Source: Dendrolimus kikuchii
Taxonomy: Eukaryota; Arthropoda; Insecta; Lepidoptera; Lasiocampidae
Length of the DNA: 64,000 nt
Assembly: GCA_019925095.2 (NCBI GenBank)
Contig: CM034405.1
Span: 17,546,401 to 17,610,400 of the forward strand
Reading direction: 5' to 3'
The notes below the pieces were generated by a model. It was not told the DNA's origin. It worked only from the letters and a program-made list of their open reading frames with translations, and made no database searches. A program made the translations under genes and the position numbers. Shown piece after piece: positions 1 through 10,428 of this stretch; position 1 is the first letter of the stretch, and each line of letters starts with the position of its first letter.

Positions 1-189
1 ATGTACTTATAATATGAGTGTTAAACGAAAATAAATACTCTTTGGAAAACATTTCAAAGTTCTGAAGAGAGTTGCTATGATATTCGACGTGATGTAAGGC
101 CTTTGAATAAATATATCTTCGGTCTTAGACTGGTTTTTATTTTTACTCTTAGTATCTTTCATTAGCACAAAAAGCCTCTCTCTTAACTG

Positions 190-650
190 AATTTAGCGAT
201 GTCCGAGTCGAGCTATTTGACTCGAATCGCTCGAATCAAACCACAAACGAGTCAACTCGAGTTCAGTTATTACTAACTCGAATCACTACAATATAGTAAG
301 AGAATTCTCTGTCTTCGGTCGCGAAGCGAACGAGCTTGCAGCTCGCGTCGTATTCGCATGTTGCATCCCACGGGGGACAGGAGTTGCGACGAGCGACACC
401 AAGCATCTCCGATTTGGATTGAATTGAATGAAATGAAGCCGTTACTCGTAACTCCTGCACGTCATTCAACTCGCTTTGTAATATTTGGATTCGTCGGTTC
501 GTCGGGCCATTTCGGGTTTGGTTCGGCTATGATCGGAATTATGAACGAAAATTGATGGCACGAGTCGAGTCAACTCGAGTCGTGATTCGAGTCAATGGCC
601 AGAATACCTCGAGTTACTCGAGTCAGAAAAAATCCAACTCGTCACATCGA
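190..650. repeat. Segment rich in CTCGAGT/GACTCGA motifs
   Basis: Short variants of GAGTCGAG, GACTCGAAT and ACTCGAGT recur many times, densest at 195-290 and 555-650, with a GC-richer middle. The two ends are roughly inverted with respect to each other. No coding signal is visible. It may be a decayed palindromic element; no target duplication was found. Confidence 0.4.
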
Positions 651-689
651 TAACTGAATTCAAAACCCGTGTTTTTTTACATTTTTGAA

Positions 690-1240
690 TTCCCACCAAT
701 GAGAACGAGTTTTATACACGACTCTCATTGGTTAGTTGTATCGTTACGTCCTGGCTAACACAGCTATATAGGCATTGATTAACCATAACAAAAGTAGATC
801 AATAAGTAATTGACAAATTAAATTTAAAAAATAAATAAGATTTTTGAAGTGGATAGTTATATATAATTTATTTTATGATTAGAAATTATGATTGTATATG
901 AATAATAAAAATAGCGTAAATCAAAAGATGGTGCTATGTTTTTCTTAAGGTAGCACTTGTCAAACGTCAAAAGACAAATTTCAAAATTAACCCTTCAGCT
1001 CTTCCAAAAGCCGCAAGACTAACACTATTACCATCTCGTAATATACTAAGGAAATATACCCATTTCATACAAATCATACAAATCCTATATAAACAGACTG
1101 AGACAACAACATAAAAACGATCACGTGCACTAACGCGATCTGCACTGTCATCGCGGACACATATGTGCTAATAGTGAGCTGAAGGGTTAAATGCCAAGAG
1201 ATTGACCTTGAACTTGATCTACTTTTGTTTACGAGAGATA
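690..1240 (+). repeat. TIR repeat M1, copy 1
   Basis: This stretch reappears inverted at 22245-22840 and 22945-23010. Shared blocks include the GTTAGCCAGGACGTAA segment (reverse strand here at about 745-765), the AGGTAGCACTTGTCAA block near 950 and the TTGACCTTGAACTTGATC block near 1205. Short inverted termini (ACAAAAGTAGATCAA near 790 and its complement near 1220) suggest a non-autonomous DNA transposon. No protein is encoded. Confidence 0.6.
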
Positions 1241-1589
1241 TTTAAATACAAGTTTTATTACGAAAGTTTCTCATAGACATATATAAGTGGATAATTGAGT
1301 TGGAAACCGAGCGCGTGGTAACCAGGATTGTGGTATATTCAGAAAAGTTAACAATATAAAAATATCTACAACTATGGACGTGGTAAGTGTATCCACTACA
1401 GTTCCGTTGTCATCAATTAATGAAAATCGAATTCATATAAACTCATCATGACTTTTTTGATAACGCAGGCGAATGTCTTTCCTTGCGATATACACTCGGG
1501 CCATGGTTACCGGGGGAGGCCAATTGCAGCATCTAATGCCACCTGCACGTGTGAGTGTGGGACCTTCGAGGGAAATATCTGTCATACGA

Positions 1590-2003
1590 CTGGTCATGCT
1601 ATACGGGTCCGAACGTTTTGCCACTAAGGTGATAGACCACAAACGTCTCCACTCGAATATTGAGATGAATGTGATGGTGTTACAAAAATGGATAAGGTAA
1701 GAAATGAATATATAAGGGGATATTTGAAAGTCGCATCCGTGATTGAAAAATTGAGAGGAAAAAGGTGGTATGGGCATGTAATGAGGAGGGATGAAAGTCA
1801 CGTGACAAAAAGAATGTTAAGCTACAAGATGGATATAAATGTAAAGGTAGACCAAAAATGAGATGGATGGATTGTGTGAAAGATGATATGATGATTTGTG
1901 GTGTGACAGAAGATGTGTGTCAGAATAGAGGAGTGTGGAAGGAAATGACATATTATGGCGACCCCAAATAGTTAGGAGGGCGAAAGAAAAAAGAGAGGTT
2001 AAG
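1590..2003 (+). pseudogene. LINE reverse transcriptase C-terminus, decayed (RTE-like, GAA-tailed family)
   Basis: The frame at 1594-1700 opens with a LYGSE-type motif that follows the RT core in many LINEs. After frameshifts come a RWYGHVMRR-like motif (about 1765-1790), a RPKMRWMDCVKDDM-like motif (about 1850-1890) and an ending in YYGDPK before the TAG at 1969-1971. This order is the usual C-terminal tail of insect RTE-type LINE proteins. The sequence is broken by several frameshifts and lacks endonuclease and RT core, so it is a 5'-truncated dead copy. The same tail is reversed at 3738-3950 and partly present at 25005-25075. Confidence 0.65.
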
Positions 2004-2169
2004 TATTTTCATGAACATGCCTCTAAAACCCAGGCGTGACTTCTTTCCGCTAAAAGGAATCCTTTAGGACTAACTCCGATTTTTCGGGGTGTGTCCGTTT
2101 CGTTGACTGATCGACTCCAGTTTCTGGACATTTCTCTGACTTAAACACTTAATTTTGGTTCATACATAG

Positions 2170-2690
2170 ATTCGTTAGCGCAAATGACGGTCAAAAAGCT
2201 GGGTACTCTTACAAAGGTAGGACAATACTTCACGTCGGAACAACTGCTGAACTTATACCAAGTACAAATTCAGTCGTGCATGGAGTATTGTTCTCATCTT
2301 TAGGACAGCTCAGCTAAATACCAGTTGGAGGCGTTGGAGTCAATTGAAGAAAAGCCAGGAGGCTGGTCGGCAATGATCGTCTTTTTAATGCTCAACTTCA
2401 AAGTCTTGAGCTAGATGCAAGGTCGCTAGAATGTCGGTCTTCTATCGAATACACTTCGGGGAGTGTTCCTCAGAACTGCATGAGCTGGTTCCCCTATCCC
2501 CTTTTTACCATTGGACAACCAGACGCACCGATTTACGCCACCGTTACATCGTGGAAACATCGCCAGTTAGGACCAAGCGCTTCGCTTCATCTTTTCTGGT
2601 GCGCACTTCCGAAGAATGGAATAATTTTCCGGAGTCTGTTGTTCCTAACAAATACAATCTCGGGTTCTTCAAGTCTTCTAGTTAAGTGTG
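2170..2690 (+). pseudogene. CR1-like LINE reverse transcriptase C-terminus, decayed
   Basis: Reading across frameshifts gives KKLGTL..VGQYFT, CMEYCSHLW, KYQLEALESIE, SVFYRIHFGECSSELHEL, RTTRRTDLRHRY and TKRFASSFLVRTSEEWN, followed by PESV..NKYNLGFFKS. This is the C-terminal part of a CR1-like LINE ORF2 after the RT active site. A separate reversed copy lies at 21410-21830. The longest intact piece is 2431-2685. Clade assignment is from remembered motifs and could be a neighbouring clade such as Jockey. Confidence 0.65.
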
Positions 2691-3737
2691 CTCCACCTAG
2701 ACTAGAATTGAACTATTGCTAATCTCGCGAAACGAAGTGGCGTGTCATCAATAAAGGCACTTTACTTCACAAACGCCTATTATTTCGCAACAAAGGACGG
2801 GTTAAAACCGAACGCATAGGTGATTTATAAGGGAGTTCAAATGAATACTTTGCTGAATACATTATTCATAGAGATATGATACCTTTATTTAATACTCATT
2901 GTATTTGTTAAAATTGGCTGAGCACCCTTTTAAATATTTATCGCGCTGGGGGAATGGAATTGAGAGTGGTATTCGTATTATTACGCCGTTTCCTTTTCGG
3001 GGTAAACGGAGTATTGAAATTTACCAAATACTGACATTTACTGAGTTTAGATATAAACCAACAGGGGAGCGGGTAATCAAATCACCTCAGATAAGTATTT
3101 ATAAACTTGCAAAACGTCGCAGTCTCATAAATTTTGTACATGATTGCATAGAAGGTATATATCTTCGGCCTTCTGTTTCGAAGTGAAATCTGTTTCGTTT
3201 GCATATATGTTTACTATTATTCAAATAATCGATGTTCGACACAAATTTTTTGGTTGTCAAGCACGTTCTTATTCGTCAAAGTCGAGAGCTGCCGGTCAGT
3301 CGTTGGATATTACGAATCGACGAATACGAAACGATAATTCCCGCCAAATCTAATAAAATAATACTACTACAATCTAGAGGTGTTAGCAGAATCCGGTAAT
3401 TACTTGCTTATATCTTTACTGATAAGCCTTGACTTTAAACGTCGGCCGAGTCTGAAAAATATATAGAAAACCAGAATCAACGTATCTTCCCAAAAATAGC
3501 TAGCTCCTTTTGGATTTGTATGCTACAAAAACTTCTTTAGGCACGTTGGGCATTTTTTGGATGGGGAAAACCACTGCACTCGCGTGACTGTCACGCTTAG
3601 ATACAAAGTTTTCACTCCTGACGAGCAGTCGTACATCTGATAGCTTTTAAAAATTTTCGGATAGTAAACTTTGGGCGTAAATTTTTGCACAGTTTTCGGT
3701 TTAACACGGAATAATATAAGTAAAATGCGCAACAAGA

Positions 3738-3950
3738 GCTCTTTCATTTGATACGTCACCCAATATGGTTCTTCTTCTTCTTCTTTTTTTTCTTTCACCA
3801 TATCCCAATTACTTGGGGTCGGCACAATATGTCTTTTCCTTCCACACTCTTCTATTCTGACATACTTCTTCTGCCACACCGCATATTATCATATCATCCT
3901 TCACACAATCCATCCATCTTTTTTTGGTCTACCTTTAATATGGTTCAAAC
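3738..3950 (-). pseudogene. LINE 3' end with (GAA)n tail (RTE-like)
   Basis: On the minus strand the sequence reads GRPKKRWMDCVKDDMI, then CGVAEEVCQNRRVWKEKTYCADPK and a stop. It ends in a GAA microsatellite (TTC repeats at 3771-3785 on the plus strand). A short tandem repeat in place of poly(A) at the 3' end is typical of RTE-clade LINEs. Only the last part of the element is present. Confidence 0.65.
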
Positions 3951-4023
3951 TTTTTAAATGTTAAAAACAATATTTTCGCAGACTTTACATTCTACAAAAT
4001 AGTATTGAAAGAAGTGAAGACAG

Positions 4024-4257
4024 CCCACTTGATGGAAAGCGGTTATCATCGCCTATGGACATTTGCAACACCAAAGGTGATACAAATGCGTTGATGCTCT
4101 CTTAAAGAAGAGAGAGAGAACTTGGTCACTAATGTCGGAACACAACTCAAGGTTGTTGTGGCGGCGCAGTCTAGACCAGTGGTGATAGCTATCCAGTCGG
4201 GAAAATGCCCTACCACTTGGCTGTGGGTTGTTTTGTCGCCTGCTACGACAGGCCAAA
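4024..4257 (-). repeat. SINE-like repeat S, partial
   Basis: Copy of the roughly 320-bp family best seen at 8409-8735, 17158-17480 and 60196-60518. It holds the GATGGAAAGCGGTTA, GGACATTTGCAACACC and CTGTGGGTTGTTTTGTCGCC blocks. It lies just downstream of the stop of the 4320-8972 gene and lacks the T-rich left end. Confidence 0.75.
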
Positions 4258-4319
4258 TCAAAATAATAGATATTTGGAAAAAAAAATTGTAATACACTGT
4301 ACAAGTAACAATCATATTA

Positions 4320-4527
4320 TTATGCATAAACACATTGGTACAGCAGGTCCCGGAGTTCGTTGACGTCATCCTCAGAATACCTCTTGACCTTGGCACTGCA
4401 GGTTGAAAGTTTCTCACAGGACTGTTCGTTGTGACGTCGAGCATTGGTCAGACTCAGATCAAGCTCGTAACCAAGAGCTACCGCTGCACGAGAGAGATCT
4501 TTCAAGCATGTAGTGACGTTTATAATT
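4320..4527 (-). CDS. Terminal exon of the five-exon gene
   Basis: The acceptor CTTCCTCAG precedes 4527. The exon encodes IINVTTCLKDLSRAAV onward, has three further cysteines after TTC (four in all), and ends QCVYA with TAA at 4320-4322. Its one leftover base completes the codon split at the donor of exon 4. Confidence 0.75.
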
Positions 4528-7500
4528 CTGAGGAAGTCAATTCATCTGGTTAATATTATTGTGTCACAATAGAAACAGCAGCAACTGGAGGAAACGTCCT
4601 CCTACCAAATAATTGGGAAAAGATGAAAATAAAGAAGATAATATAAGAAACTTGGGTATGGGTATAATATTAAATATTGTTACAATTTGGGCCACCTGCA
4701 TACCTGTAAACAAAGCAGATTTATTACCCGCCGGCGTTTGAGCTAATAACATTGAAACTATTTATGACTGTCTTCTTTTGTTTACTTTGTGTTTAAAATT
4801 TGTGATTGTAAAAAAGCAGCCCATTGTGTATTGTAATTTTTATGTACCCTGTACACAGGATGGTATTTGGGAATGAGATGCTATTTTTAACCGACTTCCA
4901 AAATGGGTTCTCAATTCGACTGTATGTTTTATTTGTATTGTTACGACCTACACGTCGACAAAACCAGATTCACACTGCGTATCATAAAAGCACACTTTAA
5001 TACCTTTCCGCATTTGGACTTCTTTTGTTTTCTTTGTTTTTAAAATTTGTAATTAGAAAACAGCCCATTGTGTATTGTAATCTTTTATGATAGTCATTAG
5101 CCAGGTGTGTCGAACTGATTCTAAGAAATTCGGTCTACGCGGTCAAGCAGCCATATTGTATCAGTGTAGTATAAAGCATTGGCCCAATGGAGAGATCGGC
5201 AGTCGAGCGATAAGCACAAGCGAAGCAAGACGTGTTTACTACATTCGGTAATCTATTTAGTGATGGACTTTGCGCGTGTTATTATATTTGGACCTGTGTT
5301 ATACGTGTTTGCATAGTTCTAATAAATTATACAGTAATTCTGACGGCATTTTAATTCGAGTCCCTGTAACTCGTAAAAATATACATGTATGTAGTTTAGT
5401 GTCTTTCAACCTTTCACCAGATAAAAACTTCCTGGCTTCTATGAAACTGCACCTAATAAAATATTATCTATGTTTGATAGAAAATACTTCGTTTTCAGTC
5501 TAATAAAGTTCACTGTTGCACTTATTTTTCTTCGAATATATGAGGAGGATCTTTAGATGGATGAATGATAATTTATTGTGTATTAAAAGATACAGTTAAC
5601 AGAAATGATAATTTACAATACAATATTTGGTCTCATCATTATTAGAGAATTCTTCCAGACAACTTTTGGAAGAACAAGAAGTTTGGTAAGATCAGTGCAA
5701 TGTTGTTCTCATTTTATAGATCTAAAACTTTTGGTACGTATGGGTTAAAATATAGTTGTGATAATTTTAATATTAAAAGTACTTACGGTTCAGCTCCAAC
5801 TCGTGCTACATTGCTGTTCGTGTTCAGTGACCTGGTTTTCTCTTCCAGTGTTGCCTGCATATGTTTTCTTGTAATACTGATCATCTCTTCGGCGTACTTC
5901 CCCATTTTTGCAATAGAGGCCCTGGCTTCTTCAGTGCAGCCGTAGATTTTAGCTACGTGCTTACTCGCTAGGGATCGAGCTGCGCGGCGTTCTTCATCAC
6001 ACATTGCTTGACAACAATAATCATTACTTAAAATAAATGTATAAATAATTACAACAGCGAAATACACATATTATCACGTCTACTTCCCGTATCAGTCTTG
6101 ATATAATGGTTTCAGTTTGCGATGAGCTCAGCGAAAATCTTTTGCAGCATCTATTTTTACATGAAAAGAATATCTTCACGTATACACGTCTGTTTTAACA
6201 GATTTTGATCTTGTTTTATTGCCAAAAACTGACAAACAGGCAGACAGCATTCATCATGGAAAGTGGTCTCCGTCACTAATAGACTTTTGCAACACCAGGC
6301 CGTTACAATGAGTTGCTGTCCCTAAGAAGTTTTATGATCCCCTTCTTAAATAACACCATATCGTAACACAGAAGGAAGTTTTACTTGATATTTGTGCAGT
6401 GTTAGAAAACAAATAAAAATTATATTATTACCTGGTACATTCAGTTTCTTAGCCAGCTCAGTCATTTCCGTATAAATCTGAAGTTTTTTCTGTACAGCTG
6501 CTTTGATTTCGTCTTTGATCCTCTTGAGGATTTTGGCTGTGAGTTGCTGGTATGCGTTCTGAATGTTTCTATGATAGGTGTCGAGGAATGGAGCAAGCAC
6601 GGTATCCATGTATCGAGATACGTCACTACAATGGACAAGACATTTTTTTACATCTATAATATAACTAGTTTACCCCGGGGCTGCGCCGCGGGTCAACCTC
6701 TAGTGCGTGTCTCTTGCTTAAAAAGCAAGTAGTACAGGTTACATTGTATTAAATTTTTATGTATTTGCCCCTGAAAGATTCACTTCATTTTATGTCGCAA
6801 ACTATACCATCCCCGTCTATATGTAAACTACATAAATGACAAAACTTTAGAAAAATTACAAAATAGATAACATGGACCAAGTGGAGCCAGTGGAGCCAGT
6901 GGACCAACGGGACCTAGTGGATCTAGTGGACAAAGTGGAACCAACGGATCTAGTGGACCAAGTGGACCCAGTGGGTCCAGTGGACCCAGTGAGTCCAGTG
7001 GACCAAGTAGACCCAGTGGTTCAAGTGGACCCAGTGGATCCAGTGGTCCCAGTTAACCCAGTAGGCTAAGTGTTCCAAATGGACCCAGTAGACCCAGTAA
7101 ACTCAGTGGACCAAGTGGACCCAGTGGACCAAGTGGACCCAGTGAACCCAGTGGACCAAGGGGACCCAGTGGACCATGTGGACCCAGTTGACCAAGGGGA
7201 CCAAGTGGACACAGTGGTCCAAGTGGATCCAGTGGACCAAGTGGACCCAGTGGACCCAGTGGACGAAATGGACAAAATCACAAAACCAGTCCTAGTTTCC
7301 GGGATAAACTTTACATAAATCTATCCCAAAATGTATCACATTATCCGGGATAAAAAGTATCCCTTGGCCACTTTCTGTATTCAAATTATATATGTACCGA
7401 GTTTCAGCCAAATCGGCCCAATAGTCTTTCCATAAAAGTATAACAAACAAAAAGACAAATATATTTTTATCCCGGAAACTATCCCATTTTTCGGGTTAAA

Positions 7501-7528
7501 AAATATCCTATGTTCATTCTCGGCATCG

Positions 7529-7587
<59 letters not shown>

Positions 7588-8972
7588 TGAGTTTCAGCCA
7601 AATCGCTCCAGTAGTTTTTCCGTGAAAACGGAACAGACAGACAGACAGAGTTACTTTCGCATTTATAATATTAATAGGGATAATTCTGTAGAGAGGTCAA
7701 ATCTTGTACAGTGAATTAAAAAAAATCGAATTCGGACCAGCAGGTTCCGAAAATATTTCTTTTTAGAATTGTTGTCTGTTTGCTAGACCATCACGTGAAA
7801 CTACAAAACAGATTTAAAAGTTATTACTTAGGATTTCCGTAGAATAGACTAATATGACAAAAAAGTGGGCTCTATGGTCGCGTTTATGGCGTCATTCTAG
7901 GTAATTCATTATGAAAATACGTCGTCATGGTATCGTGAAGAAAGTTTTGCTAGTATGATGGTATGCAACTCATAATAATTTTATGAATATTAGTTACCTA
8001 TTTACCATCGCAGATCCCCGTAGCATTCGTCTGTTTGCTGACTGAGCCCATTTTTCTCTTAGTCTCTTCAGATGCTGCTCCAACTCCACAGGCTGATGTT
8101 GCCATGGAGGTACTTCAAAGCACAGCCCTCCATCTTGACGGAGATGATTGCTTCGGGACTAGAAACATTGAAGGATTATGATACTATACATAATGTTTTA
8201 TGTTATGATACTACTTAAAATGGTGACTTGATGTTGGTGTTGGTGATGATGACTTCTATACCACATAATGTGAATAAGATTAAAAGTTACAAGGTACAGA
8301 ATCAAATCTGACATTCTCAATATTAATAGCTATAAAGGCGTAGTAGCTTAGTATAGTGCGTTATCTATCCGTCCCAAAGTGCAGTTGAAAACCAGCGTCA
8401 GACCCTTGTTTTTTTATTTATTTATTTTTATTGCAGGAGTTCAGCAGACAGGCAGATGGCCCACTTGATGGAAAGCGGTTACGATCGCCTATGGACATTT
8501 GCAACACCAAAGATGCTACAAATGCGCTGCTGCTCTCTTAAGGGAGCCTGGAACCTGGTCACTAATGCCGGAACACAACACAAGGTTGTTATGGCGGTAT
8601 ACTCTAGACCAGGGGTGGTCGCCATCCAGTCGAGCAAATACCCTACCACCTGGCTGTGGGTTGTTTTGTCGCCTCTGACGACAGGCCGCCTGGCCGCAGG
8701 AAATTGTATTCTTTCTCCGTTCCTGCACGGATGATTATACTTGTGTCATGGAACTTACTAAACTGCATCCATTTGTTACCATCGCGAGGTATATTGTCTA
8801 TCACGTATTTAATGTGTGTAATTTTTAATCTAATGGGATTGTAATATGTTTAGTAAACTGTTGTTGCCAAATAAATGTTTCTTCTTTATTTCTTTTTCTT
8901 TCTACTAGTCAATGCACACGCGTTTCTGATGATGTCAGTTCCACTCATTACCAGGAAGCATAGCAGAAGCAT
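4320..8972 (-). CDS. Five-exon host gene, predicted secreted protein of unknown function
   Basis: Proposed exons on the minus strand are 8920-8972, 7998-8150, 6432-6625, 5787-6006 and 4320-4527. Every intron starts GT and ends AG, and the phases fit exactly (53, 153, 194, 220 and 208 nt; 828 nt, 275 residues plus stop). The protein opens with a hydrophobic leader (MLLLCFLVMSG) that could be a signal peptide. A mostly helical, Lys/Glu-rich body follows, with seven cysteines after the leader (contexts LCFEV, AMCDE, YGCTE, TTCLK, QSCEK, STCSA, YQCVY). I do not recognise the family; a small secreted insect protein is the simplest reading. Exon 1 is the least certain: a shorter exon 1 (8952-8972) joined to 7998-8158 is also in phase. 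All four introns carry transposon fragments, so the coding parts appear retained while introns decay. Alternative: a degraded gene copy, but no stops interrupt any exon. Confidence 0.7.
4678..5378 (+). repeat. Solo LTR (family A), with internal duplication and insertion, in intron 4
   Basis: It starts TGTTACAATTTGGGCC and ends near GTAAAA, flanked by ATAT on both sides (4674-4677 and 5379-5382). Minus-strand copies are at 13244-13775 and 15829-16294. TATAAAG (near 5170) and AATAAA (near 5322) are placed as promoter and poly(A) signal of an LTR. The AAACAGCCCATTGTGTATTG block occurs twice (about 4820 and 5060), with a foreign piece between that also occurs at 12873-12960. Confidence 0.65.
4855..4945. 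repeat. Short interspersed block, TGTACACAGGATGG family
   Basis: About 85 bases from TGTACACAGGATGG through ACCGACTTCCAAAATGGG are almost identical to 12873-12960. A looser relative (TTTTTAACCGATAT..AAAAGGAGGTTTTG) lies at 16537-16680. Likely a small non-autonomous element. Confidence 0.6.
5787..6006 (-). CDS. Exon 4 of the five-exon gene
   Basis: The acceptor (TTGTTGTCAAG) lies before 6006 and a consensus donor GTAAGT sits at 5781-5786. It encodes AMCDEERRAARSLASKH through NSNVARVGAEP: charged, helical, with two cysteines and no stops. The split codon at its start combines G from exon 3 with CA. Confidence 0.78.
6238..6332 (-). repeat. SINE-like repeat S, decayed fragment in intron 3
   Basis: AGGCAGACAG, CATGGAAAGTGG and ACTTTTGCAACACCA blocks match the S family with many changes. 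Confidence 0.5.
6432..6625 (-). CDS. Exon 3 of the five-exon gene
   Basis: The acceptor TTGTCCATTGTAG lies before 6625 and the donor GTAATA at 6426-6431. It encodes DVSRYMDTVLAPFLDTY through AKKLNVP, strongly helical and Lys-rich. Its leading T completes a serine codon with AG from exon 2. Confidence 0.78.
6872..7276. repeat. 9-bp minisatellite, GTGGACCCA/GTGGACCAA
   Basis: About 44 units of nine bases, mostly GTGGACCCA and GTGGACCAA alternating. Because the unit is a multiple of three, both strands stay open: VDPVDQ repeats forward and STGSTWSTG repeats in reverse. These frames are by-products of the repeat; no gene is supported. Confidence 0.9.
7532..7586. repeat. (TA)n microsatellite
   Basis: Uninterrupted TA dinucleotides inside the Helitron-like element. 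Confidence 0.95.
7998..8150 (-). CDS. Exon 2 of the five-exon gene
   Basis: It encodes NHLRQDGGLCFEVPPWQ through RRMLRGSAMVN and ends at an AG/GTAACT donor (GT at 7996-7997). An upstream acceptor (TTTCTAG, exon starting at 8158) is an alternative that would add eight bases. Confidence 0.72.
8409..8735 (-). repeat. SINE-like repeat S, near-complete copy in intron 1
   Basis: On the minus strand it begins near TCCGTGCAGGAACGGAG, passes GGCCTGTCGTAAGAGGCGAC and ends CTGCTGAACTCCTGCAATAA with an A-rich tail (T-rich at 8409-8434). AATAAA plus an A tail indicates a retroposon inserted in the gene's sense direction. I see no clear tRNA A/B boxes, so it could be a LINE 3' end instead of a true SINE. 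Confidence 0.75.
8920..8972 (-). CDS. Candidate first coding exon (leader peptide)
   Basis: ATG at 8970-8972 is followed by the hydrophobic codons MLLLCFLVMSG. The donor GTGTGC at 8914-8919 is weak but gives the phase needed by exon 2. A second donor, GTAATG at 8946-8951, would give a seven-residue exon. Chosen because it is the nearest upstream frame with a leader-like start and compatible phase. Confidence 0.45.
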
Positions 8973-10230
8973 TCTAGTGAATTAAATACTTAGGTAGTTT
9001 AGTTCACTGGGACTCTCGCAGTCACCATAATTGCAATCTCTCACTCATCATAGGAAATATGTTTAGTTCAAGGCTAGCCGTTTCACGCCGATACTTCGTG
9101 AGAGTGGTATTTATTACACCGAGTTAGCTGGCCCTAAGAGTTGTAATCAAGGTAATGACCTAGCATGGCTCGACCAAACTTTGAATTTACGACATTGAAA
9201 TTAAACATTCAATAGGTCTTAACGATTGATTGATCATGCCTTAGTAGTACTTACCCTGCAATTAACGGTAGGTTCAACAGCACTTACAACATTCGCACAA
9301 ACACTAGCTATAAATAGATTGATTAACATGTTGGCACTAATTGCAAGTTTGTTATTGCAATTAAGCGTTTATAATTAATTCCAAGAATTAATAGTAAGCT
9401 TGAACGGATCATTAAGAAAGTTGTAATTGATTTTTTTATTAACTCATCTAAAAATGATAATTCATAGCCACAACACAAGAATGAAATAAAAAGCGTTGTG
9501 CAATACGTTAGCTATCAGTCTTGTGTAGAATTGAACTTTTAAATTGCAGTAGATTTTTTTTATGATAAATAGGTTCGCTTTTGACCACGATCACGCCTAA
9601 TAATTAGACCATGACTTCGGCAACTTTCGGTTGCAGCAGAAATACAAAATACAACAAAGGCTAGTTCATGGTTCTATTCAAAAATGTGAAATATTGAAAT
9701 TCTGAACCCTATACTAGTGAGGGATGTGTTTGTTGTTGTCGGTTATTCGTTGAGCAGTGTACGGGGAATGAAAGATACCTTCGTATCGTATACTTTTAAT
9801 ACACACACTTTATATGTTATTTACAAACCTGAAGGATTTTTGTTTAGGTAAGGGCAAGCAGCAAGCGCGAGAATTGAATTGTACACGAATTGCGTGTGCC
9901 CGCGTTGAAGGCGTCTAACGTACTGTTCCAATGAACTGTCCCAAACCGTCGTTCGGTTTTTGATAGATGGTGTTTTCGCGCCAAGAGAATCGGCGGGAAC
10001 GTTGTAAGCCCGCGCTGTCATAAAACGGCGCGGCTATTTTGCCTGCTACACAGATTAATATTAGGTTCGCGCTTGCGTACTTGCTTATAATGTTGGCATT
10101 AATGTCACCACACTAGGGTTCAGATAATTAATAATGAACACAGTAAAGCAGACATTTCTTCAAATATTCTGAAATTTCTAAAGTCTTTCTCTTTTCATTC
10201 TATCAGATATCAAATTGTATCATTATATTG
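8973..10230. other. Intergenic region upstream of the five-exon gene
   Basis: AT-rich sequence with no recognised element. A TATA-like CTATAAATAG lies at 9308-9317, too far upstream to assign. A GC-richer block at about 9830-10060 keeps a 66-codon minus-strand frame open but has no recognisable product. Confidence 0.4.
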
Positions 10231-10428
10231 TCTATACTAATATTATATAGGTAAAGTTTGTGAGTTTGTGACGTTGTAGGGGGTAATCTCTGGACCTACT
10301 AAACTAATTATAAAATTCTTTTACTGTTGGAAAGCTACTTTAACAGGGAGTGTCATAGGCTATATAACATGACGCTATATACTACGGGTGCAGGACAGGG
10401 CGCGGGTGAAACCGCACCGGGCCGCTAG
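10231..10428 (+). mobile_element. Helitron-like short element
   Basis: It starts TCTATACTAATATTATA and ends GGGCCGCTAG followed by T, with a small GCGG/CCGC hairpin just before the end. These are 5'-TC and 3'-CTAG Helitron-type termini without target duplication. It has no coding capacity. Confidence 0.5.

Larger units (their letters stand above)
6668..7682 (-). mobile_element. Helitron-like element in intron 2, containing a minisatellite
   Basis: The left edge is the complement of a GC-rich 3' end finishing in CTAG (CTAGTTTACCCC on the plus strand). The right edge, ATTTATAATATTAATAGGGATA, is the complement of a typical start. The GTTTCAGCCAAATCG motif seen in many lepidopteran repeats occurs twice (7401 and 7592). 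No Rep/helicase is encoded, so it is non-autonomous. Assignment to Helitrons is by termini only. Confidence 0.45.

Noticed and set aside
6872..7318. VDPVDQ-repeat and collagen-like STGSTW frames as genes
   Set aside because: Direct result of a 9-bp tandem repeat, open on both strands.
9821..10021. 66-codon minus-strand frame ending near a GT, considered as an upstream exon of the five-exon gene
   Set aside because: Its donor phase does not fit exon 2, there is no leader peptide, and 8920-8972 fits better.
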